Positions 16,416 through 26,320 of a DNA stretch of 42,460 bases are shown piece by piece. Below the pieces are notes generated by a model. It was not told the DNA's origin. It saw only the letters and a list, made by a program, of their open reading frames with translations, and did no database searches. Position numbers and translations under genes: made by a program. Within the stretch, counting starts at the first letter, position 1, and every line of letters begins with the position of its first letter. The stretch comes from Rhodanobacter sp. C06 (GTDB lineage: Bacteria; Pseudomonadota; Gammaproteobacteria; Xanthomonadales; Rhodanobacteraceae), in the NCBI RefSeq assembly GCF_002001105.1, contig NZ_MUNP01000073.1, positions 1 through 42,460 on the forward strand, in the 5' to 3' direction.

Positions 16416-19400
16416 TCATAGCTTGGCCTTGATGCCGATGAAGTACGTGCGTCCCACGACATCGTATGTCGCCGCATCCGTCAGCAGTGGTGCGCCCGCG
16501 ATCCGCGGCGGAACCTTGTCGGTCAGATTTGCAACGCCCGCTGTGAGCATGATGTTGTGGGTCGCCTGCCAGTGAGCATCCAGGTCGAAGTAGTTGTAGG
16601 CCGGGACACCGGGATCGCCGCTTCCGGCGCCGTCCATCAAGTCGGTCATCGCCGAGATGTAGCGCCAGTGCAGCGCCGCCGACACCGGCCCAACGGAATA
16701 GCCGATCGTCGTGTTGGCCTTCCATCTCGGATGCGACAGGTCAGAGATGCTCGAGCCATCGGCCGCCAGCGCCGTACTGGTATCGGCAACCGAGCCCGCG
16801 TAGTTGCTGGCCGCGATCCCAGGCACGCCGGAAATCGTCAGCGAGTGCACGTAGGAGATGAACGTCTGCAGCCTTACCTTGCCATCGAGGGGTAGCCCCA
16901 AGTCACGCAACGGGAAACCCCAGTGCGCTTCGACGTCGACGCCTGTCGTGACATACGAACCGATGTTCTCCGAGGATTCCCGGCCCAGCGTGATGGCTCC
17001 GGTGGTCGGATCACGCGTGATTCGCTGGCAGAAGGGGTTGCTCTCGGAGTAGCCCGGATTCGAGTTGTTGGCGTTGAAACAGTTCTGCAGGACCGAATCG
17101 AGGGTCACGCCTGCGATCGCGCCCTTGATCGCGGTGTGGTAGTAGTCAACGGACATGCCGAGGTCACGCGCCATCGGCGCATTGAAGCGCGGCGTCAGCA
17201 CCCAGCCCAACGTGTAGGTATCGGATTTCTCCGGCTGCAGATCCGTGTTGCCGGTGATGATGCCGTTCGCCGAATTGAGACCGTAGGTGAACGACGGATA
17301 CACCGATGCGGGCACACCCTGCGCCTGGCACAGCGCCTGCACCTGGGAGGCATTCGAACCGCTCCGCTGCGGACTGCCGACTTCGCACGGATCGCCATTG
17401 ATGCTGTCTTGCGCCTGCACGACCGGGTTGTACAGCTCCTGCAGGCTCGGCGCGCGAATCGCCCGGTTGAACCCGCCACGGAACATCAACGCGTCGTTGA
17501 CCTGCCAGCTCAGACCCACCTTCCAGGTGTTTTCGCCGCCGAACAGCTTGTAATGCGAATAACGTTCGCCGAGGTCGAGCGACAGATCCTTCGCAAGCGG
17601 CTCGTTGCTCAGCAGCGGCACACGCAGCTCGCCGAACGCCTCGCCCACATCCATCGAGCCGGCCGTCGAACCAATAAGGTCGTACGACGGGGAGATGATG
17701 TCCGGCGGGATCGGCGAGGGCATCACGTTGAACGCCGGATTCAGAGACGAATCGGCCCGGTAGTTGAACCTATCAGAGCGGTAATCGACGCCGAATGCGG
17801 CCTCCACAGTCCCTGCCCACAGGTCCCCGAGTTCCCCGCTCACGGAGGCCTGGAAGTAATCCTGCGTGAGCACCATGTTGTTATGCGCGGTGCCCGTGAC
17901 GTACGCCAGACAGCCGGGACTTATCGGGTGGCCACCGAGTGGATTCCAAGCGTAACCGACACAGTTGTTGCCATTGGAACCAATGTAGTTCGCCGTGCCG
18001 TACAAGATATTCTCGAGCGCCGGCAGATTGACGTTGTTCTGCTGATCGTTGTTGAAATTGGTCTGGCCGTACGACGCGAAAGCGTTCCACTTCCAGCTCG
18101 ACCAGCCGAACCAGCCATTGAGTCCGGTGGTCAGCTGGTAGTTATGGTAACGAAAGCTCTCGATGCGCGGCCCGAGCCCGGTCAGCCAGGCTTCCATCTC
18201 CAGCGGCCCGGTGCTCGGCGAACCACCGGCGGTCGTTGCAGTGCGGGCGTTGAGCAGGGACATCAGCGCGGCATTGCCCGTCACGAATGGATTGTTCTGC
18301 GGCACGTAGACGTACTTGCCCGGACCGGCGAACGCGGGGCCGTTGTTATCCGTGGCGGTCGAGCTCATGAAGTTGATCTGGGCATATGCCTCGAGGAATT
18401 CGTCGAATTTGTAGGTGACCTTCGAGAACAGATTGATCCGATGCGACGGAACCTGCACAAAGAAGTATTTCCCCAGGTAATTCTCGATCGTCGAGCAATT
18501 CGGTGAAATCTCAAGCCCCGGGATCTTGCCCACCGGCCCTTGGTAGTTCTGCACGCAGTTGCCCGCGGCGCGCGTGGTGAACAGGGTGCCGTTACTGTTC
18601 AGACCGATGTAGCCACCGTAGTTGCCGGTGCCCGAGATCGGCGTCGTGCCAGGGTAGCCAGCCAGGATGGAGTTGACCGCGGAAATCGGAATATTTCCAC
18701 CGAGCTCGCCCGCGCTGAAAATACCTTCCGGCGCGCGCGGCACGGCGCGGTTGAAGTTCACGGGGTCGGAAAAGAAGGAGCGATCCGCACCGGTGATCGC
18801 GTTGCGCCGGTTGTACTCGACGTCGAGGACCGCGTTGCCCTTGTTGTCCGCGAAGTTGTTGCCCATAAGGATGCTGGCGCTGTTTTCCTGCCCACCGCCT
18901 TGGGTGCTCCCCCCGGTCTGGGCGGCGAGCTGGATGCCCTGGAAGTGCTGACGCAGGCGGAAGTTGACGACACCCGCCACGGCGTCCGAACCGTACGTAG
19001 CCGAGGCGCCACCGGTGATCACATCGACGTCTTCGAGCAGCGCCATGGGAATCAAGTTCAGGTCTACCGCGCCGTTCGGGTTGGTCGGCACCAGGCGCTG
19101 CCCGTCGAGCAGCACCAAGGTGCGCTCCGCGCCGAGGCCACGCAGGTCGGCGTAGGACTGGCCGCCCTGGAAGCCGGTGGCCCCTTGCACGTCGCCGACC
19201 TCGCTCTGGCCCTGTGCAGCCGCGAACTGCGGCATCCGGCCGATTGCCGAGTCGAGGGAGACCTGGCCGGCGGCCGCGATCTGGTCGATGCCGATCGTCG
19301 CCAGCGGGCTGGAAGAAACTTCGCTGCGGCTGTGGACCTGGATCAGACTGCCGGTGACCGTGACGGCTTCCAGGCGCTTGACTTTCTTCTGCTCGACGGG

Positions 19401-19712
19401 GGGCGCGACCGAGCCTGCCGCTGCGGTCTGCGGCGCGGAATCGGCAGCCGGAGCGCTCGTCCCGCCCGCGGCCGCGGCGACCGGGGAATCGCCGGTGAGG
19501 CCTGCGGCGTGCGCCGCGGCGGTGGTGGCCATGAGCCCCGCCACGACCATGAATATGGCGCGCGCGAGTGGCCGCTGTACGAATGGCTGGGTGCGAGTAC
19601 CCATACCCGGTGGCACTGGATCATTCGCAAGCTTAGGCACCGGGACAAGCCGTGACGAAAATGCCGTCACAACCGGCTGCATCGCAGATGCGACGGTATG
19701 TTTGCTTTTCAT
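16416..19712 (-). CDS. TonB-dependent receptor, large Xanthomonadales type
   Basis: A 1098-residue outer-membrane receptor. GGGGAAGGGG seven bases before the ATG at 19712 supports this start even though it gives a long N-terminus: about 50 residues precede the hydrophobic signal segment (RAIFMVVAGLMATTAAAHAAG). A later ATG at 19604 would give a conventional signal peptide. A Pro/Ala-rich linker and LEAVTVTGSLI lead to the plug (SLDSAIGRMPQF, LRGLGAERTLVLLDGQRLVP, GGASATYGSDAVAGVVNFRL). The barrel ends GRTYFIGIKAKL, with a terminal Leu rather than the usual aromatic residue. The plug type matches receptors often linked to peptide or carbohydrate uptake. No substrate genes are adjacent. Confidence 0.88.
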   Translation of the reverse strand: MKSKHTVASAMQPVVTAFSSRLVPVPKLANDPVPPGMGTRTQPFVQRPLARAIFMVVAGLMATTAAAHAAGLTGDSPVAAAAGGTSAPAADSAPQTAAAGSVAPPVEQKKVKRLEAVTVTGSLIQVHSRSEVSSSPLATIGIDQIAAAGQVSLDSAIGRMPQFAAAQGQSEVGDVQGATGFQGGQSYADLRGLGAERTLVLLDGQRLVPTNPNGAVDLNLIPMALLEDVDVITGGASATYGSDAVAGVVNFRLRQHFQGIQLAAQTGGSTQGGGQENSASILMGNNFADNKGNAVLDVEYNRRNAITGADRSFFSDPVNFNRAVPRAPEGIFSAGELGGNIPISAVNSILAGYPGTTPISGTGNYGGYIGLNSNGTLFTTRAAGNCVQNYQGPVGKIPGLEISPNCSTIENYLGKYFFVQVPSHRINLFSKVTYKFDEFLEAYAQINFMSSTATDNNGPAFAGPGKYVYVPQNNPFVTGNAALMSLLNARTATTAGGSPSTGPLEMEAWLTGLGPRIESFRYHNYQLTTGLNGWFGWSSWKWNAFASYGQTNFNNDQQNNVNLPALENILYGTANYIGSNGNNCVGYAWNPLGGHPISPGCLAYVTGTAHNNMVLTQDYFQASVSGELGDLWAGTVEAAFGVDYRSDRFNYRADSSLNPAFNVMPSPIPPDIISPSYDLIGSTAGSMDVGEAFGELRVPLLSNEPLAKDLSLDLGERYSHYKLFGGENTWKVGLSWQVNDALMFRGGFNRAIRAPSLQELYNPVVQAQDSINGDPCEVGSPQRSGSNASQVQALCQAQGVPASVYPSFTYGLNSANGIITGNTDLQPEKSDTYTLGWVLTPRFNAPMARDLGMSVDYYHTAIKGAIAGVTLDSVLQNCFNANNSNPGYSESNPFCQRITRDPTTGAITLGRESSENIGSYVTTGVDVEAHWGFPLRDLGLPLDGKVRLQTFISYVHSLTISGVPGIAASNYAGSVADTSTALAADGSSISDLSHPRWKANTTIGYSVGPVSAALHWRYISAMTDLMDGAGSGDPGVPAYNYFDLDAHWQATHNIMLTAGVANLTDKVPPRIAGAPLLTDAATYDVVGRTYFIGIKAKL

Positions 19713-19891
19713 GATTTAACCCCTTCCCCGGTATGTCCGAATTGTTTCGAACGGGACACTACGATCAAAGATTCCGGTCGCCCAGCAACGACTATTTTCT
19801 CCCCGGTAACTTCGATTACACGAAACCTTTCGCCATCTCTAACCGCTCGACCTAAAAGCAACCTGAAACGAAAATAAATGTTTATTAAGGA

Positions 19892-20158
19892 TTGAACATC
19901 CGCTCCTATGGTTGCAGCAGGGAATACCATCTCATCGAGGCCGACCTGGTCATCCTCGACGAACTGGGCTACTTGCCGTTCTCGCAGGTTGGCGGCGCCT
20001 TGCTGTTGCATCTCATCGGCAAGCGCTACCAGCACACCAGTCTGGCCATCACCACCAACCTCAGCTTCGCCGAATGGGCGGCGGCCGCATCGACGTTCGA
20101 GTGCAGGTACGTGGCGAACGCTGTCGGGCCGGAGTTGCCGATATTGGCGTGGGCCTGA
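19892..20158 (+). pseudogene. istB fragment (IS21-family helper ATPase)
   Basis: About 55 residues match the middle of IstB: LVILDELGYLPFSQVGGALL (Walker B region), then SLAITTNLSFAEWA. The N-terminal P-loop and the C-terminal third are missing, and the remaining frame to the stop is unrelated. No istA is present. It is a remnant of an IS21-type element located downstream of the tRNA 3' end. Confidence 0.8.
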
Positions 20159-20563
20159 TGCAGGCAAACGATGGAACCGGTACCGGCCTCGTCAACCTGC
20201 GGGAGTGCGTGAGGCTGGCATTTGGTCCCGAAGCGCAACTATGGCTGAAGCCTGTTGGCGCTCAACGACCAGGGTCTCCGCGACTTCTATATACCGCAGG
20301 CGGTAAGCCCGCGGCGGGGATCAGGACGGTCAGCGGGTGCTTACATCATCAATCAGCTGCGCGCGCAATTGAAGGACTGCGAACGATCGCGTGCTCAAAG
20401 CACAGCGAACCGTCGCCTCCTCTCGAAATCCTGGTGAGCGGGCGTCCACTCCTGGCCACAGTTGGTCAGCTGATCTGTTGACCGCCGTTCTTGGCGCGCC
20501 GGTCCGCCACAACGTGCGGCCAAGTTATGGGTAAGTGCACACTGGAAGACTGGCTGCAGAAGA
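20159..20563. other. Gene-free stretch between istB remnant and tRNA
   Basis: Only short frames occur, the longest being 60 codons, with no recognisable family. A frame at 20255-20437 beginning MALNDQGLRDFYIPQAV might be a degraded gene fragment, but this is not supported by anything else. The stretch lies just past the tRNA 3' end and looks like decayed mobile DNA. Confidence 0.4.
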
Positions 20564-20639
20564 TGGTGGGCCCGGAAGGATTCGAACCTTCGACCAAGGG
20601 ATTATGAGTCCCCTGCACTAACCGCTGTGCTACAGGCCC
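20564..20639 (-). tRNA. tRNA with CAT anticodon (Met or lysidine Ile2)
   Basis: Read on the minus strand, a 76-base cloverleaf starts GGGCCTG and ends CGGGCCC-A-CCA. The acceptor stem pairs fully with one G-U, the anticodon loop is CTCATAA (anticodon CAT), and the T-loop is GGTTCGAATCC. CCA is encoded. The D-arm and the ATAATCCCTTGG segment resemble Ile2 tRNAs, whose C34 is changed to lysidine by TilS. Elongator Met cannot be excluded from sequence alone. The initiator is excluded because the 1-72 pair is G-C and the initiator GGG/CCC anticodon stem is absent. Confidence 0.92.
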
Positions 20640-20762
20640 ACGGAGAACGAGCATGGCATGGTAGCGGCAGGGAATGTGGGCGTCGAGACGATCGCGTCTG
20701 CTGACAGCACGCTGTCAGCAAATCGGCATAGTCTGTCCGCTCCATCCCTGTGGAGACCACCC

Positions 20763-21134
20763 ATGAACACCGAAGCCGTGGCGAAGCGATTGGTCGAGTT
20801 GTGCCGCAAGGGCGAGTACGAGCAGGCGCAGCGGGAGCTGTTTGCGCAGGACGCGGTGAGCATCGAGATGCCGGGCCTGCCGGCGGGTGCGCTGGGCGAC
20901 GCCAAGGGACTGGCGGCGATCTACGAAAAGGGTCGCCAGTTCGCCGCGATGGTGGAGGCGGTGCACGCGAACACGGTGAGCGATCCGGTGGTGGCGGGCA
21001 ACTGGTTCAGCGTGGCGATGGCCATGGATGTGACGTTCAAGGGCCGCGGCCGCACGCAGATGGCGGAGATCGCCGTGTACCACGTACGCGACGGCAAGGT
21101 GACGAGCGAGCAGTTCTTCTACGACATGGGCTGA
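20763..21134 (+). CDS. SnoaL-like/NTF2-fold protein
   Basis: A 123-residue small alpha+beta barrel protein. The N-terminal helix region AVAKRLVELCRKGEYEQAQRELF and a C-terminal AEIAVYHVRDGKVTSEQFFYDM are typical of SnoaL-like (PF12680) proteins, in which a cone-shaped fold forms a small pocket. The ATG at 20763 follows GGAGACCACCC. Members include isomerases and many proteins of unknown function, so no substrate is proposed. A 13-bp hairpin follows the stop. Confidence 0.8.
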   Translation: MNTEAVAKRLVELCRKGEYEQAQRELFAQDAVSIEMPGLPAGALGDAKGLAAIYEKGRQFAAMVEAVHANTVSDPVVAGNWFSVAMAMDVTFKGRGRTQMAEIAVYHVRDGKVTSEQFFYDMG

Positions 21135-21148
21135 GCGCCGGCCGGATG

Positions 21149-21178
21149 CGACGACGGCCGCTTGCGCGGCCGTCGTCG
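21149..21178 (+). terminator. Hairpin after the SnoaL-like gene
   Basis: CGACGACGGCCGC 21149-21161 pairs perfectly with 21166-21178 around TTGC, 15 bases after the stop codon. The T-run is short (GTTG). Its core, ACGGCCGCTTGCGCGGCCGT, is identical to the hairpin at 22767-22790. Confidence 0.65.
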
Positions 21179-21309
21179 TTGCCCTGTCTTGCGTCGCGCG
21201 ATCCTTCCACCTCGGGGAAGGAGCCCAGCTGCCGGGCGGGGCCCGGGTGGTGCCGTGTGCGCAACACCCTGGCCTTGGGTGCCCCGGCAGCCGCTGCCGG
21301 CCGACCTTC

Positions 21310-22004
21310 CCTGCATGACCTTTCCGGCCAGCACACCGATGCCAGCGGTCAACGCCATGGCCAAGGCGCCCCACGGCACGACACGCATCGCCGGTTTCAA
21401 TGCCTTGGCGCCGCCGGTCGTGGCACCGGCCACCCGAGCAGCGCGAGGCACAGGATTGAACCCGTCGCCACCGCCGGCACCAGTCGGGAATCCGGTGCCG
21501 CCAGCACCAGCGGCCGTGGCGCAGCGGCGCCGACGGGGAAGGTCGCCGCCGAGGTGAACGCGGCCTGCACCGGGCGTGCGGCCGTGAACTCGGAAATGCC
21601 CGGTTCGTCCCGCGCATGAGCGCTGAGGGTATCGTGGGCCATGAGCTGTTCCGCCACCTGCCGCGCCCGCTCCGTCGTCAATCCACGCGCGGCGTAGATC
21701 TGGGCCAGCTCCTTCGCCTCCGACTCCGGGCCTTCCGCCACTCGCGGCGCTCGCGCGCCACGTCGGCATGCCCGGTGTCCGACTGCGAGCTCACCGACAC
21801 CTACTCGCCCGTCGCCATGGACATGGCGCCGGCGATCCAGCCCGCCACGCCGGCGAGCAGCACGGCGTGCCTGCCCGATGCGGCAGCAGCCATGCCGAGC
21901 ACCAGGCTGGCGGTGGAAATGATGCCGTCGTTGGCGCCCAGCACCGCCGCACGCAACCAGCGTGCCCGGCTCGCCCGATGCGACTCGCGGCGCAGGCGGC
22001 TCAC
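21310..22004 (-). pseudogene. Broken VIT/CCC1-family metal transporter
   Basis: Segments of a VIT1/CCC1 (Fe2+/Mn2+) transporter occur in order but in different frames. The start is RASRARWLRAAVLGANDGII and AGWIAGAMSMATGE, then TAG stands where the family has Tyr (GEYVSVSSQ). VSVSSQSDTGHADVARERRE follows in the same frame, then a shift leads to ESEAKELAQIYAARGLTTER and the four-helix domain. A further shift precedes VPWGALAMALTAGIGVLAG near the end. The GTG at 22004 overlaps the TGA of the cytochrome b561 gene, so the two were once translationally coupled. At least one nonsense and two frame changes make it non-functional, unless they are sequencing errors. Confidence 0.85.
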
Positions 22005-22567
22005 GTCCCGCCGCCGCCCGTCATCCGCTTCAGGATGCCGTCCTTGAGGACGTAGTGATGGACCAGCGCAACCGTGGCATGCAGGCCAGCCAGAATCACG
22101 ATGGTCCAGCCGACAATGTCGTGCAGGTCGCCGAAGCTGTGCGCCAGCGGTCCGTTCCTGACGGTGGCGAAGCGCAGCGGGAACAGCCCGAAGAACTGGA
22201 AGGTTTCGGCCTGCGCCCAGCGCCAGGCGAAACCGAGGATCACCTGCACTGCCAGCAGCAGGTAGAGCAGGTAGTGCATCGCCGTGGCCGCCTTGCCTTG
22301 CAGCCCCTCCGCAGCCATCGGCAACCGCCTGCCGCGGGTGGCGCGCCACGCCAGCCGCAGCAACAACACCGCGGCGAGCACGATGCCCAGCGAGATGTGC
22401 AGGGAATGCATCTGCGTGCGCGTGGCGCGGGGCAGAAAGTCCCAGAGCATGGCCAGCACAAAAAGCACGAGCACCAGCAGCGCGGTGAGCCAGTGCAGGA
22501 CGATGGTAGTGCGGTCGTAGCGGATCGCCGCAGCTCGCGCGGCAACGGTGGATGACGTCTGCATCAT
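22001..22567 (-). CDS. Cytochrome b561 family membrane protein
   Basis: A 188-residue inner-membrane di-haem protein with four transmembrane helices. [28 protein letters not shown] carries the first His, [20 protein letters not shown] the next pair, and [28 protein letters not shown] the last ones. Members pass electrons from quinol, in some bacteria to superoxide. The Met at 22567 begins just before the fold; a GTG at 22597 has no ribosome site. It overlaps the broken VIT gene by four bases (GTGA). Confidence 0.87.
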   Translation of the reverse strand: MMQTSSTVAARAAAIRYDRTTIVLHWLTALLVLVLFVLAMLWDFLPRATRTQMHSLHISLGIVLAAVLLLRLAWRATRGRRLPMAAEGLQGKAATAMHYLLYLLLAVQVILGFAWRWAQAETFQFFGLFPLRFATVRNGPLAHSFGDLHDIVGWTIVILAGLHATVALVHHYVLKDGILKRMTGGGGT

Positions 22568-22766
22568 GGGCCTGCGCGCTCGTTGATTCACTGGCACAAC
22601 TGGTCTTGCGGCATCCGGGGCAGGTACGGCAAAACCGGTCCGGTGATGCCGGCAAGCCGCCGGCAGACCGCAAGGCCGGGCGGAGCACGCATGCTAGCTG
22701 CGGAAACTGTGGCATTTCTGAGCCGCAAGCGCCGCGTCCCGGAGCAGAATCGGCAGTCGCATGCGA

Positions 22767-22790
22767 CAACGGCCGCTTGCGCGGCCGTTG
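22767..22790 (-). terminator. Hairpin downstream of rpoD
   Basis: CAACGGCCGC 22767-22776 pairs with 22781-22790 around a TTGC/GCAA loop, 23 bases past the rpoD stop. No T-run follows on the minus strand. It shares a 20-base core with the hairpin at 21149-21178. Confidence 0.55.
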
Positions 22791-22812
22791 AAGGCTATGT
22801 TGCGGGTAGCTG

Positions 22813-24684
<1,872 letters not shown>

Positions 24685-24830
24685 TCACCGACCGCCGCAG
24701 GGTTCAAGAACCGGACATTATAGCGATGTGTTGCTTTTTTGACCAGTTTTCAAGGTGGAAATTTCGCCGGAACTGACAGCAAAAATCGCGCCATATCGCG
24801 GGTTTGCATGACAACTCCCGCGCCGGCCGT

Positions 24831-25271
24831 TCAGCCCGTGTCGAGCCGGAACGTCACCGGCCCGTCGTTGACCAGACTCACCACCATATGGGCGCCGAAG
24901 CGCCCGGTTTCCACTGCCGGATGCGCGGCACGGGCCAGTTCCAGCAGCCGTTCGAACCAGCGCCGGCCATGCTCGGGCGGCGCCGCGCCGGTGAAGCTGG
25001 GGCGCATGCCGGAACGGGTGTCGGCGGCCAGCGTGAACTGGCTCACCAGCAGCAGGCCGCCGCCGGTGTCGGCGAGCGAGCGGTTCATCTTGCCGGCGGC
25101 GTCGGAAAACACCCGGTAGCCGAGCAGGCGTTCCAGCATGCGCCGCGCCTGCGGCTCGCCGTCGTGCGGTTCCACCGCCACCAGGGCCAGCAAGCCGGGA
25201 CCGATCGCTCCCACGGCCTCGCCTGCGACCTCGACACGGGCGGAGAGCACACGCTGGATCAAGGCGATCAT
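24831..25271 (-). CDS. dtd: D-aminoacyl-tRNA deacylase
   Basis: A 146-residue cytoplasmic proofreading enzyme that removes D-amino acids (and glycine from tRNA-Ala) from mis-charged tRNA. It begins [15 protein letters not shown] and has the two signature motifs [10 protein letters not shown] and VNDGPVTF, which form the active site at the dimer interface. The length matches the E. coli enzyme (145). The ATG at 25271 fits the family start; upstream sequence in frame is unrelated. It lies 146 bases upstream of rpoD on the same strand. Confidence 0.96.
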   Translation of the reverse strand: MIALIQRVLSARVEVAGEAVGAIGPGLLALVAVEPHDGEPQARRMLERLLGYRVFSDAAGKMNRSLADTGGGLLLVSQFTLAADTRSGMRPSFTGAAPPEHGRRWFERLLELARAAHPAVETGRFGAHMVVSLVNDGPVTFRLDTG

Positions 25272-25336
25272 GGCGACTCGGCGGCAGGCGAAGTGCGCAG
25301 CATAAGCGCGCCGCACGGCCGGTGGAAGGTGGTCGC

Positions 25337-26257
25337 ATGACGATCCCGTACACTGCGCCGATGCGTGTCTACATGTACCTCCTTTACCTGCTGCTGCGCC
25401 TGCTCGCGCTGCTGCCGCTGCGCACGCTGCAGGCCGCCGGCGCGCTGCTGGGTCGCCTCGCGCTGTGGCGGCGCACCCGCACCGCGCACCACGTGGCGGT
25501 GAACCTGGCGATCGCCCGGCCCGGGCTGGACAAGGCCGCACGCGCCGCACTGCTGCGCGAGGCGCTGGCCGAGAGCGGCAAGTCGGCCACCGAGATCGTG
25601 AAGATCTGGGGCGGCGGTGCCGAAAGCGCGCTGCAGCTGGTGCGCGAGGTGCGCGGCGAGGCGCTGTTCGACGCGGCGCTGGCCGCGGGCAAGGGCGTGA
25701 TCATCGCCGCGCCCCACCTGGGCTGCTGGGAACTGCTGAATTACTGGCTGTGCCGCAAGACGCCGATGGCGATCCTGTACCGCCCGCCGCGCATCGCCGC
25801 GGTGGAAGGCCTGCTGCGCAAGGTACGCGGCGCGCTGGCGCCGGAGCAGGTGCGCGCCGAGGGCGCGGGCGTGCGCACGCTGTACAAGCGGCTGGCTGCC
25901 GGCGGCACGGTGGGCATCCTGCCCGACCAGAAGCCGCGCGCCGGCGAAGGCGAATTCGCGCCGTTCTTCGGCCGCGACGCGCTGACCATGGTGCTGCTGC
26001 CGCGCCTCGCCGCGCGCACCGGTGCCACCGTGCTGTACGCCTTCGCCGAACGGCTGCCGCAGGGCGCCGGCTACCGCATCCACATCCTGCCCGCGCCGGA
26101 TGGCTTGACCGACGCCGATCTCGGCGTGGCCTGCACTGCGCTCAATCGTGGCGTGGAAGTCTGCGTGGAACTGGCCTTCGCCCAGTACCAGTGGCAGTAC
26201 AAGCGTTGGTCGGCCCACGACCGGCCCAGCCCGTACGACACCGAGAACCACGCGTAG
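25337..26257 (+). CDS. LpxL/HtrB-type lipid A acyltransferase
   Basis: A 306-residue inner-membrane-anchored acyltransferase (PF03279) that adds a secondary acyl chain to Kdo-lipid A. An N-terminal hydrophobic segment ([17 protein letters not shown]) anchors it. The catalytic HX4(D/E) motif is His127-Leu-Gly-Cys-Trp-Glu132. [21 protein letters not shown] follows, as in LpxL/LpxM proteins. The ATG at 25337 has GAAGGTGG upstream; ATG 25361 is also possible. Which acyl position or chain it adds cannot be read from sequence. It diverges from dtd and is followed by a strong hairpin. Confidence 0.88.
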   Translation: MTIPYTAPMRVYMYLLYLLLRLLALLPLRTLQAAGALLGRLALWRRTRTAHHVAVNLAIARPGLDKAARAALLREALAESGKSATEIVKIWGGGAESALQLVREVRGEALFDAALAAGKGVIIAAPHLGCWELLNYWLCRKTPMAILYRPPRIAAVEGLLRKVRGALAPEQVRAEGAGVRTLYKRLAAGGTVGILPDQKPRAGEGEFAPFFGRDALTMVLLPRLAARTGATVLYAFAERLPQGAGYRIHILPAPDGLTDADLGVACTALNRGVEVCVELAFAQYQWQYKRWSAHDRPSPYDTENHA

Positions 26258-26259
26258 GC

Positions 26260-26290
26260 GCGCACCCCCGGATCGAATCCGGGGGTGCGC
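26260..26290. terminator. Bidirectional hairpin between convergent genes
   Basis: GCGCACCCCCGGAT 26260-26273 pairs perfectly with 26277-26290 around CGA, two bases past the acyltransferase stop. The following CTCCTGC resembles the end of the REP elements at 3460 and 36172, so it may be a decayed REP reused as a terminator. Confidence 0.7.
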
Positions 26291-26320
26291 TCCTGCAAAG
26301 ACACTCGGGTTTTCGACGCG

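Noticed and set aside
20255-20437. Sixty-codon frame between the istB remnant and the tRNA
   Set aside because: No ribosome site, family or conserved motif could be seen; kept only as a note in the gene-free stretch.
20466-20654. Small minus-strand frame ending over the tRNA (contains THNPLVEGSNPSGPT)
   Set aside because: This is the well-known false protein made by translating a tRNA gene.
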